From: an uncultured Paraprevotella sp.
GTDB lineage: Bacteria > Bacteroidota > Bacteroidia > Bacteroidales > Bacteroidaceae
DNA: 32,764 bases
Reading direction: 5' to 3'
Assembly: GCA_947177395.1 (NCBI GenBank)
Contig: CAMWUI010000034.1
Location: forward strand, 1 to 32,764
Numbering within the stretch: position 1 is the first letter of the stretch; each line of letters starts with the position of its first letter. The notes under the pieces were generated by a model that saw only the letters and a program-made list of their open reading frames with translations, was not told the origin of the DNA and ran no database searches. This document shows, one piece after another, positions 15,876 to 25,600 of this stretch. The translations under genes were made by a program, and so were the position numbers.

Positions 15876-16898
15876 TTACTTGCTGTTTTGTTTGTAATAT
15901 TTAATGAGCTTCGGCACCACTTCCTCCACCGTTCCATTGATGACATAGTCGGCGATGGTGTTGATCGGCGCATTGGGATCGCTGTTGATGGAAATGATGA
16001 TACCGCTTTCCTTCATACCTGCAATATGCTGGATGGCACCTGAAATACCGCAGGCAATGTATACTTTCGGACGCACGGTCACGCCGGTCTGTCCGATCTG
16101 CAGGTCATGGTCGCAGAAACCGGCATCAACCGCAGCGCGGCTTCCACCCACTTCGCCATGGATTTCCTTTGCCAGTTCGAACAGCATGTCGAAGCCTTCC
16201 TTGCTGCCCATTCCGTAACCTCCCGCTATCACGATGGGAGCTCCTTTCAGATTGTTTTTCGCCTTCTCCACATGGCGGTCGAGAACCTTCACCACATAAT
16301 CGGTTTCGGGAACATATTTCGCCACATCATGTACAATGACTTCGCCCTTATAATCGGGATCAAGCACTTCCGCCTTCATCACACCACTGCGGACGGTAGC
16401 CATCTGCGGTCGGTTTTCCGGATTCACGATGGTGGCAACGATATTACCGCCGAACGCAGGACGAATCTGATAGAGCAGACTTTCGTATGTCTTGCCGGCC
16501 TTCTTGTCCTCGTGAGGACCGATTTCAAGGGCCGTACAGTCGGCGGTCAAACCGGAGTGGAGAGCCGATGACACACGCGGTCCCAAATCACGGCCGACAA
16601 CATCCGCTCCCATCAGACAGATCTGAGGTTGCTCTTCTTTAAAGAGGTTCACCATGACCGACGTATGAGGCAACGACGTGTAAGGAGCCAGTCCCGGCGC
16701 GTCGAATATATGCAATTTGTCCACTCCATACGGAAGAATCTGCTTCTCTATGTTTCCTGTAATACCGCTACCGGCAGCCACAGCTTCGAGCTGCACGCCC
16801 AGCGTATTGGCTAACTTACGGCCTTTTGTCAACAATTCCTGGCTTACTTCGGCAACGACTGTGCCTTCAAGCTCACAATATACAAATACGTTATTCAT
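15876..16898 (-). CDS. etfA: Electron transfer flavoprotein, alpha subunit
   Basis: Protein of 340 residues that, with EtfB, forms the soluble flavoprotein linking acyl-CoA dehydrogenase to other redox partners. The C-terminal FAD domain is clear: GGYGMGSKEGFD, the invariant GGSRAAVDAGF, GQTGVTVRPKVYIACGISG and a final SINSDPNAPI stretch. The N-terminal alpha/beta domain is typical. It starts 5 bp after etfB and ends 4 bp before the dehydrogenase, so the three genes form a single transcript. Whether this Etf bifurcates electrons (as in butyrate producers) cannot be settled without inspecting EtfB's flavin and NADH site by modelling. Confidence 0.96.
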   Translation of the reverse strand: MNNVFVYCELEGTVVAEVSQELLTKGRKLANTLGVQLEAVAAGSGITGNIEKQILPYGVDKLHIFDAPGLAPYTSLPHTSVMVNLFKEEQPQICLMGADVVGRDLGPRVSSALHSGLTADCTALEIGPHEDKKAGKTYESLLYQIRPAFGGNIVATIVNPENRPQMATVRSGVMKAEVLDPDYKGEVIVHDVAKYVPETDYVVKVLDRHVEKAKNNLKGAPIVIAGGYGMGSKEGFDMLFELAKEIHGEVGGSRAAVDAGFCDHDLQIGQTGVTVRPKVYIACGISGAIQHIAGMKESGIIISINSDPNAPINTIADYVINGTVEEVVPKLIKYYKQNSK

Positions 16899-16903
16899 AA
16901 AAA

Positions 16904-17776
16904 CTATCCGATTGTATGGTTAGCCAATAATTCTTGTATCAATCCCTCGACATCTGCATCGGAAGACGTAAGCACCTTGTTTTCCTTTGCCTTGAACACG
17001 ATGTTCTGCACAGCCTTCACTTTGGTGGGAGAACCGCTCAGACCGCACTGCTGCAGGTCGGCTTCCACATCGGCCGTGTTCAGCTGTCCCAAAGTCAGGT
17101 ATGGCTTCTTCCCGTACTCCTCGGCATAGGGCAGACCTTCCGCCGGTTTTTCCAGGGGCACCATCGCACGTTTGTACTTCATCACCAGTTTGGCATTGCG
17201 CGGACGACAGGGAGCGGCACTTCCGTTTACGGTCAGCACCACGGGCAACGGGGCTTCCACAGTTTCCACTCCACCGTCGATATGACGCTTCACGGTAATC
17301 TTACCTTCGGCACACTTCAGGATTTCCTCCACGTATGTCACTTGGGGCAGGTCGAGTTTCTGCGCCACCTGAGGACCCACTTGCGCCGTATCGCCGTCAA
17401 TAGCCTGGCGACCGCCCAGAATCACATCTGGCACACCGATTTTCTTGATTGTCGTCGCCAAGGCATAACTGGTTGCCAGCGTATCTGCACCGGCAAAGGC
17501 GCGGTCTGTCAACAGATAACCGTTGTCGGCACCACGGTAAAGACTCTCGCGGATTACATCGGCAGCACGCGGAGGTCCCATCGTTACAACGGTCACCGTA
17601 GAACCGGGATTCTGATCTTTCAATCTCAAGGCCTGCTCCAAAGCATTCAAATCTTCGGGATTGAATATGGCAGGCAGGGCGGAACGATTGACGGTGCCTT
17701 CGGGTGTCATGGCATCCGGTCCGACGTTTCGCGTGTCGGGAACTTGCTTGGCAAGTACAATGATTTTTAAACTCAT
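16904..17776 (-). CDS. etfB: Electron transfer flavoprotein, beta subunit
   Basis: Protein of 290 residues. It starts with the family pattern IIVLAKQVPDTRNVGPD and contains TVVTMGPPRAADVIRESLYR, GADTLATSYALA and VILGGRQAIDGDTAQVGP, all standard EtfB blocks. In classic Etf proteins the beta subunit binds AMP, and in bifurcating ones a second FAD. It is the first gene of the etfB-etfA-acyl-CoA dehydrogenase operon, with a well-formed promoter 65 bp upstream. The operon probably serves fermentation or fatty/amino-acid-derived acyl-CoA metabolism in an anaerobe. Confidence 0.96.
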   Translation of the reverse strand: MSLKIIVLAKQVPDTRNVGPDAMTPEGTVNRSALPAIFNPEDLNALEQALRLKDQNPGSTVTVVTMGPPRAADVIRESLYRGADNGYLLTDRAFAGADTLATSYALATTIKKIGVPDVILGGRQAIDGDTAQVGPQVAQKLDLPQVTYVEEILKCAEGKITVKRHIDGGVETVEAPLPVVLTVNGSAAPCRPRNAKLVMKYKRAMVPLEKPAEGLPYAEEYGKKPYLTLGQLNTADVEADLQQCGLSGSPTKVKAVQNIVFKAKENKVLTSSDADVEGLIQELLANHTIG

Positions 17777-17840
17777 AACATTAACTGTCTTATGATTTAG
17801 ATATGTTTTTGTTTTTCATGTTTTACTTTACAGTAATCAA

Positions 17841-17872
17841 CAAATATAAGGAAATCCGCCAAAGCCCCCAAA
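17841..17872 (-). promoter_or_regulatory. Promoter of the etfB-etfA-dehydrogenase operon
   Basis: On the minus strand TTTG (17872-17869), a 20-bp spacer and TATATTTG (17848-17841) form a close match to the Bacteroides consensus. The start codon is 65 bp downstream. It is one of the best promoters in the window. Confidence 0.75.
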
Positions 17873-17984
17873 AAAAAGGAAAAGAAAATTAATCTTTTCC
17901 CCAATATCGCCCGTTTTAGGGCCGTATTCAACGAAACAATGCACAACTTACTCCCTTTTATTCGCCCGTTCCGGTGTTTTTCCA

Positions 17985-17992
17985 TAAATTTG
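17985..17992 (+). promoter_or_regulatory. -7 box of the secreted hydrolase gene
   Basis: TAAATTTG is an exact -7 match 22 bp before the start codon. No convincing -33 element is visible at 19-21 bp. Confidence 0.45.
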
Positions 17993-18014
17993 CAATCACA
18001 TACCATACAAAACC

Positions 18015-18887
18015 ATGAACATCACCCGCTACCCGTTTTTACGCGAACGCTACGGACAAACATTTCTGCGTCTTCTGTTCCTTATATATATGGCTGGTAT
18101 CCGGCTCTCTTCCGTCCCGGCACAGAATGGTCAGCTGGCGGCCATGCGCAACACAGTGAAGGACAGCTATAATTTCTGGCTATACGCACCTAAGGAATAC
18201 GTGGCCGAACACCGGAAAGTGCCTGTCATCATATTCCTGCACGGAGCCAGCCTGTGCGGAAATAACCTGCAGCGCGTGCGCCGCTACGGTCTGTTGCACG
18301 CCATCGAGAAAGGTCGTTACTATCCGGCCATGGTCGTCGCCCCACAGAATCCCGGAGGAGCATGGAATCCGCAAAAGATTGCGAAGATACTGGACTGGGT
18401 GGAGACCCACCACAATGTGGATTCTACACGGGTATATGTCATCGGCATGAGTCTCGGCAGTTATGGCACATTGGATTTCGCCGGCACTTATCCGGAAAGG
18501 ATTGCCGCCGCCATGGCTTTATGCGGCGGGAGTACCCTGAAAGATGTGTCGGGACTGGGAAAGGTTCCACTATGGATTCTCCACGGAACGGCCGACCGTG
18601 CCGTACCGGTATCCGCCTCTCAAAAGGTTGTAAAGGCCATGCAGGACTCCGGAAATGACAGCCTGCTGCGGTACGACTGGCTGAAAGGTGCCTCGCACGG
18701 CGACCTTGCGCGTATTCTTTATCTGAAACAGACGTACGACTGGCTGTTTTCGCATTCGTTGAAAGATACGCCGAGAATACTGGACAGGGATATTCCCATC
18801 TCCCTACAGGACATGAAAGAAGCATACGAATATTTGTCGCCTGAAGAGACGCGGTTCGACATCGTCAGTAAAATCAAAGGGCAGTAG
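18015..18887 (+). CDS. Secreted alpha/beta hydrolase (esterase/peptidase-like)
   Basis: Protein of 290 residues with an N-terminal hydrophobic segment (about 15-30) likely to act as a signal peptide, cleaved near SVPA. The rest is an alpha/beta hydrolase fold: VIIFLHGAS (71-79) forms the oxyanion region, GMSLG places the nucleophile at Ser146, GTADRAVP gives Asp194 as the acid, and GASHGD gives His228. The family includes feruloyl and carboxyl esterases and prolyl oligopeptidase-like enzymes; the substrate cannot be named. It stands alone, convergent with sprA, and no polysaccharide-utilization genes are adjacent. Confidence 0.85.
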   Translation: MNITRYPFLRERYGQTFLRLLFLIYMAGIRLSSVPAQNGQLAAMRNTVKDSYNFWLYAPKEYVAEHRKVPVIIFLHGASLCGNNLQRVRRYGLLHAIEKGRYYPAMVVAPQNPGGAWNPQKIAKILDWVETHHNVDSTRVYVIGMSLGSYGTLDFAGTYPERIAAAMALCGGSTLKDVSGLGKVPLWILHGTADRAVPVSASQKVVKAMQDSGNDSLLRYDWLKGASHGDLARILYLKQTYDWLFSHSLKDTPRILDRDIPISLQDMKEAYEYLSPEETRFDIVSKIKGQ

Positions 18888-18892
18888 CAAAC

Positions 18893-18933
18893 CAATAGGG
18901 GAATTATTGGCACGGCAAAAAAATATCCCCTAT
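18893..18933. terminator. Hairpins after the hydrolase gene
   Basis: ATAGGGGA (18895-18902) can pair with TCCCCTAT (18926-18933), and the shorter CCAATA/TATTGG hairpin competes with it. There is no clear T-run, so this is only a candidate terminator. Confidence 0.4.
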
Positions 18934-19300
18934 ACACAAATGTTTGCGGAAAAATGCTTCAATGGTTCAGACTCACTGAGTATCAATGAGTAATGGTTCA
19001 GGATGATTCACAAAAGGTTCAGCAATGGTTCAGACTCACTGGGAATCAACGAGTAATGGTTCAAGAATTGCCGGTTGGGGCGCGCCGCGGCGGCCGTCCG
19101 CTGAACCATTGGGCGGAAAAACTGAAGGACGGCTGAACCTTTTATCACTGGAAATCAAACAGTTTGAACCATTGAAGCATTTTTCCGCAAACATCTGTGT
19201 AGGGAGGGAGAAGGCTGAAGGATGGATGAACCATTTATCACTGGGAATCAAATAGTTTGAACCATTGAAGCATTTTTCCACAAACATCTGTGTAGGGAGG
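18934..19300. repeat. GGTTCA/TGAACC lattice arranged as a large inverted repeat
   Basis: Five GGTTCA words (18964, 18995, 19016, 19027, 19058) are followed by five in the opposite orientation (TGAACC at 19102, 19134, 19165, 19227, 19258). Most spacings are 31-32 bp or twice that. The right half contains a tandem direct repeat, 19123-19207 and 19216-19300, with period 93 (3 x 31) and few differences. A 36-bp piece of it (19165-19200) recurs inverted at 18934-18969 with one mismatch. The centre, near 19080, is very GC-rich. Confidence 0.85.
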
Positions 19301-19345
19301 AGGACGGCCTTTCCTTCCGCAGGCGGTTCCCGTGTCGAGCCATAT

Positions 19346-19602
19346 GCTATCCACTTGTCGAGTGGAGTGCTGTTCACTGGGGGGTGTGAAGCGCTGTTCA
19401 CTGGGGGTAGTGAAGCGCTGTCCACTTGAGGTAGTGAAACGCTGTCCACTTGAGGTAGTGAAGCGCTGTCCACTCGGTGAGTGGAATGCATTCCTTACCT
19501 CCTTAGGATAGTATTCCTTACACCCTTAAAAACGTATTCCTTAGCACCTTACGATTGTATTCGTTGGACTCTAAGGATAGTATTCCTAAGGATTTCCTGA
19601 AT
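19346..19602. repeat. Array of about eleven 23-24 bp dyad units
   Basis: Units begin at 19346, 19369, 19393, 19417, 19441 and 19465 (GCTATCCACT or GCTGTTCACT/GCTGTCCACT), then at 19488, 19511, 19534, 19557 and 19580 (GTATTCCTTA-like). The lengths are 23, 24, 24, 24, 24, 23, 23, 23, 23, so the two sequence families share one register. The first six form hairpins whose arms change together: TCCACT with AGTGGA, and TTCACT with AGTGAA. This is too short-period to be a CRISPR array and has no constant repeat. Confidence 0.85.
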
Positions 19603-19605
19603 CCC

Positions 19606-19633
19606 ACTGATTTTCTACTGTCCCCAAATCAGT
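19606..19633 (-). terminator. Candidate sprA terminator hairpin
   Basis: ACTGATTT (19606-19613) pairs perfectly with AAATCAGT (19626-19633) over 8 bp with a 12-nt loop, 13 bp beyond the sprA stop codon. The T-run is weak, so the call is tentative. Confidence 0.4.
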
Positions 19634-19646
19634 CTGTTGCCTTGCA

Positions 19647-22600
19647 TTACCGGGTCAGGGAGAAACGGAGACTGAAACCGAAATCCTGTGTAATGGTGGG
19701 ATAGGCATTCGATGACAACAACGGCTGGTTGCGTTGCCTGTCGTAATACAGACTCAGCGTCATGTACCGGCTCATCGTATAGTCTGCACTGAAAGAAGTC
19801 TTGATGGCCTTGTTTCCGCTGGTTGCCTCCGACAAGTCGGTCTGTATATTCCGGCTGATGGCATCCTGATTGCGGAAAGAGAGGTCGAAGCGCATATTCA
19901 GGTCGTGGCTGAATGTATTCCTGTTGCTTTTCTTTTCCGTCTTCGCATCCTTACCTAAGGCCGAACGGCTCTGGCGCTCTTTCCGCTTGCCTCCGCCGAA
20001 GAGATTGGAAAACTTGAAATCATTGATTTTATATCCCCAACCGATAACGAAATCATTACTGCTGGCTTCATTCAACTGTACGGAAGTCATGCTCAGGGTC
20101 AGCACACGGGTACGCTTGTATTCCGCTTTCACGGTCATATTGTTGTTCAGCGTGACATTCAGCCCTACAAGCGGCGAGAACGCCTCGTTGACAGACACCG
20201 TGCTGACATCGTACATCGTACTGGGTACCAGGTTGCCCGACACCGTGTTTTCCACGAATCCCAGGTCGCCCATATACTGCATCCAGCTACTGAATGTATT
20301 GTACGCCCCCACGGAATAAATACTCTTGTAACCGTGTGTCAGGGTCACGCTCTTGAAATGGTCGCGCAACCACGGCAACTGCCCCAGTCCTTTATAAGAG
20401 ACGGACCAGTTGGGCAACATCCTGGCCAGCGACGGGAATATGTCTAACGGAGAACGTTCACCGCCCCCGGTATAAGCAGCCAGGAAAGCCGGTATCATCA
20501 CATCCGACGAATACATATCCACCGTTCCGTTTTCCGGATTAAAGTCTCCTTTCAGCCCCGAGCCTACCGGATAAGACGCACCTGCGTATTGTGCTTCGAC
20601 CCGATTGCGGAACGCATGGAGATAGCCGCGGAAACGCTCGAACGTCTTGCTGCTGTAACCATTATCCGCATTCCCGCGGCTCTCGAAAGAAGAACCGATG
20701 GATATCGTTGTCATAGTAAAGCTACCGGTCTGCGTTGTCGGAGCACCTGCATACATATATTGTATGCTCTTGCTTTTGTTCACCGTACGGCTGGCATTCA
20801 AATCTATCTTCAAATCGGCTATAGGCTCCAGCGTCGCCTTAATCTGCAAGTCTTCCACAAGATTCGTGGCGGCCGGTGTACTGATACTGTCTGTCATCAG
20901 CAGCCAGCCCCGCTCCGCGGCCTTGTCTATATAACTGTCATCCATGAAACCGAAAGCGAAATCCAGTCCCGGCTTCAAACCTCCGCCCGTACCTTGCCCC
21001 AGCATGTCTCCCACACCGGGCAGGAAACCCGGCAGGTTCATGCCGTAGGTATTCCGATAGCTGACACTGACATTGCGCACCATCATCAGGAACCGGGACG
21101 CTCCCTGCAGATAGGGATACCATTTCTTTTCCGATGCCTTGGGCAGAGCCACGACATTCAGACGGAGTTTCGTCGTATCCATATTCAGAATACGTATATG
21201 GTTAGCATCTATCTTTTTAAATTTAAGCGGATAATGCTTACCTTCGGCCGTAAGCGCCGTCACCCGTATCTTCTTGCTCTTCTGATTGTGCTTCACCGTC
21301 AGGGTCGTATCGGGCTTCAGGGCAATCTCCTGCGCAAATCCCTTAAACTTGGAAGGCGCCTGCTTGGCATTGGCCACTCCCCGGTCGTTGCCCAGTTCTG
21401 CCATCTCTTTATCGCTCAACAAAGGTTTGCCGTTCTCGTCCACCCTTCCTTCGGCCACGGCCTTGTCTTGCGCGGCTTTCAACTTGGCTTCCTGCTCCTG
21501 TTTGGCTTTCTCCTTTTTCGTCTTCTCGGCTTTTTTCTTATCCGCTTCTTTCTTTCGTCCGCTGGCGGAAAAACGCCGGTTCGCTTCCTTCAGGAACGGA
21601 GCATGGTTATACAGCGTTTCCATATTGAACCGACCGCTGACGTTTACCGTACGCTGTGTATTGACGGTATTTCCCATCGTCGAACCATCTTCGAGTTTCG
21701 TTCCGCGCAACCAGGAATAATCGGCCGTATACGTACCGTTGGCCGTTATCCAGTCGAAACACGGGATTTTGTCGATCGGCAATTTATAGGAGGCGTTGAA
21801 TGTCTGCTGGTAATCCAGCGGGGTACCCCACCCCTTGATACTCTGCCATACAGAATCTTTCCATGCATGATAACTGTCCGGATACAGGTCTTTGTTCACC
21901 GGAGTATACGGTTCCACGATTTCAGCATGCGTAGCCGAACTGAAAGTGAGGTGCAACGCCTTGGTCAGATCCCAACGAAGCGTAAATTCCCTGTTCCACA
22001 GAAACTCTTGTGAGAAAGAAAGGGGCAGCGAATTGGGATTGTCCAGATTATCCATATCCCGTTCCTGCAACTCATAATACGTGCGGGATATATCCGTATT
22101 GAACGCCAGATTCTGGGGCAGATAATTCAGATTTACATCCTTCAGAATATTAAACCACTTGCTTTTGCTCTTTATCTTCTTTTTCAGCGGCTCATAGGAT
22201 TTGTATACAGGCGAATAACTGTAATTCATACCTCCTCGCCACACGTCTTCCGTCTCTCTGACGGTCGTCTCGCCCGACTTACGTGAATGGCTATGCGAAT
22301 AATTGAAAGAAAAGTTCGCGGGGTCATAAGGCATCGGATGTTTCGGTGTGGCGACATTCACCTTGACATTGCTCAGGCTCAGATTCTTATTGACAGTCCG
22401 TGTTGTGGTCAGGGTCTCCAGCGAGTCACGTTCATGTTCTGTCGTACAAGCTTCGAGAGCATCTTTTAGCAACAAGTCGGTATCCAGCGGATTATACTTG
22501 GGCTTTATCACTTCCTTACTATATGAATAGTAAAGAGGCATGGACAACTTGGCTTTCTCCGGCAGCAATTTGCCGAGTTCCATACTGGTCGTGATGTTAT

Positions 22601-25600
22601 AGTCGTATGTATCCTCGTTGTTACGTTCCATCACGGTCTGCTCTATTCCGCCAAAGCCGGCTGTCTCCATGTGCCCCTGCAGATTCACACTGCCGATATC
22701 GGACAACTGGACGTTGAGCGTCCCTTGTGCCGCCCATCCTCCGTCGTTGCTATATTCCTGCAAACGCAATTCATTCACCCAAACTTCGGCCGACTTGACA
22801 GCGCGGGAATTGTTGCGCACACCGATCATTATCGTCTTCACCTCACCCAGAGTCGGGTTACCCATCACGCTGATTTTATTATTGGGACGCTTCGCATCGT
22901 ATTCGGAGAAAAGACTGTTGAATGTAACTTTGCCCAAACTCTTCGCCTGGTTGCGCCTCCGCTTCAAATCCGTAAAGACTGACAAATCCACATCCAGCAT
23001 GTTCTCTTCCGGCCACACGGCCTGACATCCGGCTGCCGAATAAGTATCATAGAACCCTTCGGGAGTCAGCCGCAAAGGTATCTCGTATTCATAGAAGTTA
23101 TTCTTATAGTCAGAGCCCAGACGGATGAACACGCTCATCTCATTGTCTTCCAACTCGGTCACATTCTCCGGCAAAGCATTGGCATGCACAAACATCTGCA
23201 AATGCTTATACTGGCGCATATCGATGTTGCAGTTCTTATACACTGCCCGCGCATCGCCTGTGGCCAGGTCCTTGGCTGTGAGAGACAATGCCTGCTCGTT
23301 CGCCTCGCTCAACTGGGTCTGGGAGGGATCCACCACCCGGCTGATTCCGGGAGGCAAGACATAGTTTACCGGCGTCTTGTCGTTGTTCTCTTCTATATTG
23401 ACGGCAGAAACTTCCAATGTTCCCCCGGAAGGGGCTTCGCCCACATACAGAGACTGTTTGTAAGGGCGCCACTCTCCTTTTACCAAATCAAGCGTAGCAA
23501 AACGCAATATCACCGGTTCTTCAAAACCGGTCAGGAACATACGCATGAAACGGATGCTCGTGAAGTCGTTGATGTTTCCCACCCTTTTTTGATAGTTTTC
23601 CAAAGGTATACGAAACTGATACCAATTGACTTCCTCCGTATTTCCATTGCGCAACGGCACGCTCGCCGTACGCTTGTCCACGATATAGTTCTCACCCACC
23701 TTCAGGTCTTCCGGACGGATGCTCACCTTGTACTGGAAATACTTCTCATATTCATTCAGCGTATAATCCTGATTGATGTCTTCCACATCCGGCGTGGTCT
23801 TGTATGAAGTATCGTACGCCTCCGGCGAATTGTCCGATGAACGGGAGTTGCCCTCCGGCATATTGATACGTTTATAACGGTCCAGAATGCTCAACTGAAC
23901 GGCATCATAGTCGGAACCGCGGTAATAATGATAATCGTCACCGGCGGGGTCTGCCCAAATGGAATCGAACACGGCCGGATTGACCTTACCCTGTATCTCC
24001 GTCAGATATTTCTGGTAAGCACCGTACGTACGCTCCTCTGTACTGTTCAGACCGTTCAGTCCCACGTCCTGACGGTCACGTGCGCCGCTCTGATTGTTGA
24101 AGGCATACGTCACGCTCGTCGTGTTCGGCACACGTCCCCAGGCTGTCTCAGTATAATAGGCCGGATTTCCGTCTATGGGCATACCGCTCTCGTAAAATTT
24201 CTTTCCGTCCCTCAGGATGTCTTCACTCACTTCTCCCAAGTTGATATAAAAATCACCTCCGTAATTGCCGGGTTTCTCACGTGTATAAATAAAAGGATCC
24301 AACATCCAGAACTCGATATACTCAATGTTGGCCGTTTCGAAGTCATTGGTATCCAACCGCCGCATCATACCTCCCCAATTATCCGCCGGAAGCATCAGAC
24401 GGCCGGCCGACGTAACGTTCGGGTTCAAATTATAGGCACCGCGTTCCGTCGGATAATAAGCCAGATTGAGTACCGAGAGGGAAGCCGTCGCGTTGTAGCT
24501 GTTCTGTGCCTTGTTGGGATATAGTTCCACTTCATATACCTCGCGCACATAATGATTGGAGAGCTGGTTGAGGTCGCTCTTGATATGGGAAGGGGTCAAT
24601 GTAGAACTACGGCGAGTGAATATCGGATCCACATAATACCAGCTCAATAAGGCCCGATGGTAGCCCCCGCTGACATCATCGATCCGTTTGCTGTCTTCAA
24701 AATCGGACGGTACGCTCGACATCATCCAACTGACAGGTTGCATCACACTGATACCGTTCTTCGTATTTTCAAAATCGTCCAGATAAGAGGCTCCTCCCTG
24801 TACTTTCTTGTTCTGTCCGGCAAGCAACTGGGCGAACTCTCCCGTAAAACTGATATGGGAAGGAGCCGTGCAATTGACAAGCGGTATCTTGTCCAGCATC
24901 TTTGTCAGCCATTGACTTTCCCGTTTCCAAGACATGTTAAGCCCCCACAGCGTATTGCGCAAAGGTTCCTCGCCCATATTCACTTTACTGGTCAGGGGCT
25001 GTTCGTTCAGGAACATGAACGTGCCGCCCATCGTAAAGTTCTTCGAGAAATCATACTGAAGATTCAATCCGACCATCGTCTTGCGCTGCATCCCATAGTT
25101 CTCATTACTCTCCAGACTTACGTTTACCTTGGTTCCCGCATCCAGAATGCCCTGATTGATAATCGTAACACGTCCCATGGAATAATCCACGGTATAGTCC
25201 GTGTTTTCCACCAGTGTCACACCTCCAGCCGTCACCACCACCGACCCCTGAGGGATATTCATCGCCCCCAGATCGATTTCCGAACCATTGTTTCCCTTGT
25301 ATTCACCACTAAGCAGGAATTTGTCTTTTTCTGCAATTTGCCTGGCTACGGTTTTGGTCGAATCATACAATTCATCAAAACAGAATTCATCCGCCAGCGC
25401 GTCATCGCCTATAACCTTTCGCAGATGGCTGCCAAACGGTTCCACAACCGGAAATATAATACGGCCTTTGCTAATCGTATATCCTTCTATATAATCGAAT
25501 TGTCCATTGGGATTGGGCCTGTTTTTCGCATCCAGACGGTCCAGGTTCATCACACGCAGCAACGGTTTGTCTTTCAGATGAGCCACAGGCAGATAAGTGA

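Noticed and set aside
19346..19602. CRISPR array
   Set aside because: The period is only 23-24 bp, there is no constant repeat with unique spacers, and no cas gene is in the window.
20589..22013. 474-codon and other long open frames antisense to sprA
   Set aside because: SprA is continuous, family-sized and clearly coding on the minus strand; the antisense frames lack signal peptides, domains and ribosome sites.
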